From Methanosarcinales archaeon (lineage in GTDB: Archaea; Halobacteriota; Syntropharchaeia; Alkanophagales; Methanospirareceae), in assembly GCA_025464275.1 (NCBI GenBank), contig JAODGR010000056.1, positions 43,402 through 50,122 of the forward strand: a stretch of DNA of 6,721 nt, given 5' to 3'. Below, piece by piece: positions 5,721-6,721 of this stretch. A program made the position numbers and the translations under genes. The notes beneath the pieces were generated by a model. The model was not told the origin of the DNA. It was given only the letters and a program-made list of their open reading frames with translations, and searched no databases. Numbering within the stretch: the first letter of the stretch is position 1; each line of letters begins with the position of its first letter.

Positions 5721-5746
5721 AAAAACACCGGAACGCCAGACATTCC
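5721..5746 (-). terminator. Possible hairpin terminator after the AT-rich hypothetical gene
   Basis: On the minus strand GGAATG-TCTGG-CGTTCC can form a 6-bp stem (one G-U pair) with a 5-nt loop at 5746-5730. GGTG and a run of five T (5725-5721) follow. It starts on the last base of the stop codon. The stem is short, so the call is tentative. Confidence 0.4.
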
Positions 5747-6636
5747 TATTTCCACCTTAATTGAAAGATGTAAACAAAATTTCTCTTTTCAGATGGGAGT
5801 ATGCATTGTAAAGTTCGCTCAAGCTCTTCCCTCGTCGCTCCACTTGCGATTGTCATGCCCTCAAGTATGGCAAACCAACCCCTTTTCAAACCGATTTCAC
5901 GCAGCCGTTTCCTATATGTCCTGGCATGAATTTTACCCATCTCCTGATGGTATAGTGTTAAGAGATTCTGGTCCTTATTAATCAATTCCTCTATTTCTTC
6001 CTGATACATTTCACGATTACGTTCGCTCCTCAAATAAAATCTTAATTTATCGGCATCGCTTTGTTGTTCTACATTATCTGGAGAGAATGGGAGGGATGTA
6101 ATAATACCAAATCTCCATTTAGCTTTTTGATAAGCGTCATTGAGGCTGCGACGAATACCGCCCCCAAAAGTAATACGATATTGGAGAAAGATGCTATCAT
6201 AGATGATTTTATTATTGAATGGTAAAAGTACTGTCTCCACCATTACTGGCAAATAGGAGCCCAACGTCTCCTCAAAGGTAGAAGTGAGTGCAAGGACTCC
6301 ATAAGCTTTTGGTGGCTCATCCGGGTCGAGGAAAATAGTATAATTTTTCAGATAGCGAAAAATGAGGAATCTCCCCTTAACAAAGTTCTGCCAGTCGCTG
6401 ATTATTCTTAATTCACTACTCGAGAAGTTCAGAGGATTCTCCGCAACAAACGAGTTGATCAACTCAGGATCCTTATACAATCTATCCCTGAGCTTATTTA
6501 TTTCTTCTATCGGAAATCCCTTAAAATCCTCTGGAGAATTTAGCCCTTCCACTATACCAAATCTTCTGTTAACGTAAACCAGTAGCGAATGGTATAACTT
6601 GTAAAACAGTTTAACTTCTTCTTCAGGCAATTTCAT
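5746..6636 (-). CDS. Conserved-looking protein of unknown function, AT-rich gene
   Basis: I do not recognise a characterised family. The product is a soluble protein of 296 residues with no membrane helix, signal peptide or cysteine cluster (a single Cys at 278). From the ATG, residues 1-70 are helical and charged and end in FVAENP (63-68). Residues 76-103 form an aromatic and basic stretch (LRIISDWQNFVKGRF, then a RYLKNYTIFL block). YGVLALTSTFEE (112-123), VETVLLPFNNKIIYDS (133-148) and a glycine-rich FGGGIRRSLNDAYQKAK (157-173) look like folded-domain motifs. A highly charged linker (185-225) leads to a basic segment (HARTYRKRLREIGLKRGW, 237-254) and a C-terminal helix. The gene is clearly richer in A+T than its neighbours, which hints at acquisition by transfer. 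The ATG at 6636 is preferred because GAGGGGTG lies 9 nt upstream. A GTG at 6648 would add four residues but lies inside that binding site. Confidence 0.75.
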   Translation of the reverse strand: MKLPEEEVKLFYKLYHSLLVYVNRRFGIVEGLNSPEDFKGFPIEEINKLRDRLYKDPELINSFVAENPLNFSSSELRIISDWQNFVKGRFLIFRYLKNYTIFLDPDEPPKAYGVLALTSTFEETLGSYLPVMVETVLLPFNNKIIYDSIFLQYRITFGGGIRRSLNDAYQKAKWRFGIITSLPFSPDNVEQQSDADKLRFYLRSERNREMYQEEIEELINKDQNLLTLYHQEMGKIHARTYRKRLREIGLKRGWFAILEGMTIASGATREELERTLQCILPSEKRNFVYIFQLRWK

Positions 6637-6645
6637 CTCTGAAAA

Positions 6646-6653
6646 CACCCCTC
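6646..6653 (-). promoter_or_regulatory. Ribosome binding site deciding the start of the hypothetical gene
   Basis: GAGGGGTG on the minus strand is 9 nt from the ATG at 6636. It contains the alternative GTG start at 6648, so it favours the shorter reading frame. Confidence 0.5.
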
Positions 6654-6697
6654 ATACATTACGTTATCCTCAGTTTATATTAACCTTACTCTTCATT

Positions 6698-6709
6698 CCT
6701 TTTTATACC
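6698..6709 (-). promoter_or_regulatory. TATA box of the hypothetical gene
   Basis: On the minus strand GGTATAAAAAGG is a strong TATA-like element and would give a leader of about 40 nt that retains the ribosome binding site. A second AT-rich candidate (TTAATATAAACTG, 6683-6671) would start transcription inside the binding site and is less likely. Confidence 0.45.
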
Positions 6710-6721
6710 GTATCTCACTTT

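Overview
The window is archaeal and comes from a methane- or alkane-metabolising euryarchaeote. The main evidence is a contiguous run of genes for the membrane-bound, Na+-translocating methyl-H4MPT:coenzyme M methyltransferase (Mtr). They lie in the canonical order C(partial)-B-A-F-G-H, and mtrE and mtrD would be expected just upstream of base 1. Strong GGAGGTGAT-type ribosome binding sites, TATA-like elements and U-rich terminators without a hairpin also fit an archaeon. The roughly 50% GC and the divergent Mtr sequences suggest an uncultured lineage, perhaps an ANME-1/Methanophagales-like or related Methanomicrobia-type archaeon. That placement is an inference and has not been tested against any database.

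Layout: positions 1-2886 (+ strand) hold the mtr operon tail: mtrC (3' part only), mtrB, mtrA, mtrF, mtrG and mtrH. At four successive junctions the ribosome binding site of the next gene is encoded inside the last codons of the previous one. A T-rich tract at about 2917-2945 probably ends the operon. Next on the + strand is a cysteine-rich DUF2284-type putative metal-binding protein (2966-3553). Convergent to it, on the - strand, lie an MscS-type mechanosensitive channel (3587-4633) and a PflA-like radical SAM protein (4614-5669). These two overlap by 20 nt and form a two-gene operon with a promoter at about 5688-5700. Upstream of them, also on the - strand, is a visibly AT-richer gene of unknown function (5746-6636) with its own promoter and a possible hairpin terminator.

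Functionally, the Mtr subunits form one complex. MtrH handles methyl-tetrahydromethanopterin, MtrA carries the corrinoid, and the membrane subunits couple methyl transfer to CoM with Na+ transport (or run in reverse in methane or alkane oxidation). The downstream genes are not known Mtr partners. The DUF2284 and radical SAM proteins both look like Fe-S or metal proteins, which is common in anaerobic archaea, but nothing in the sequence ties them to Mtr. I see no tRNA, rRNA, CRISPR array or insertion sequence. The window is mostly ordinary core-metabolism DNA. The more interesting points are details of MtrA, MtrF and MtrH, the overlapping translation signals, and the unassigned AT-rich gene.
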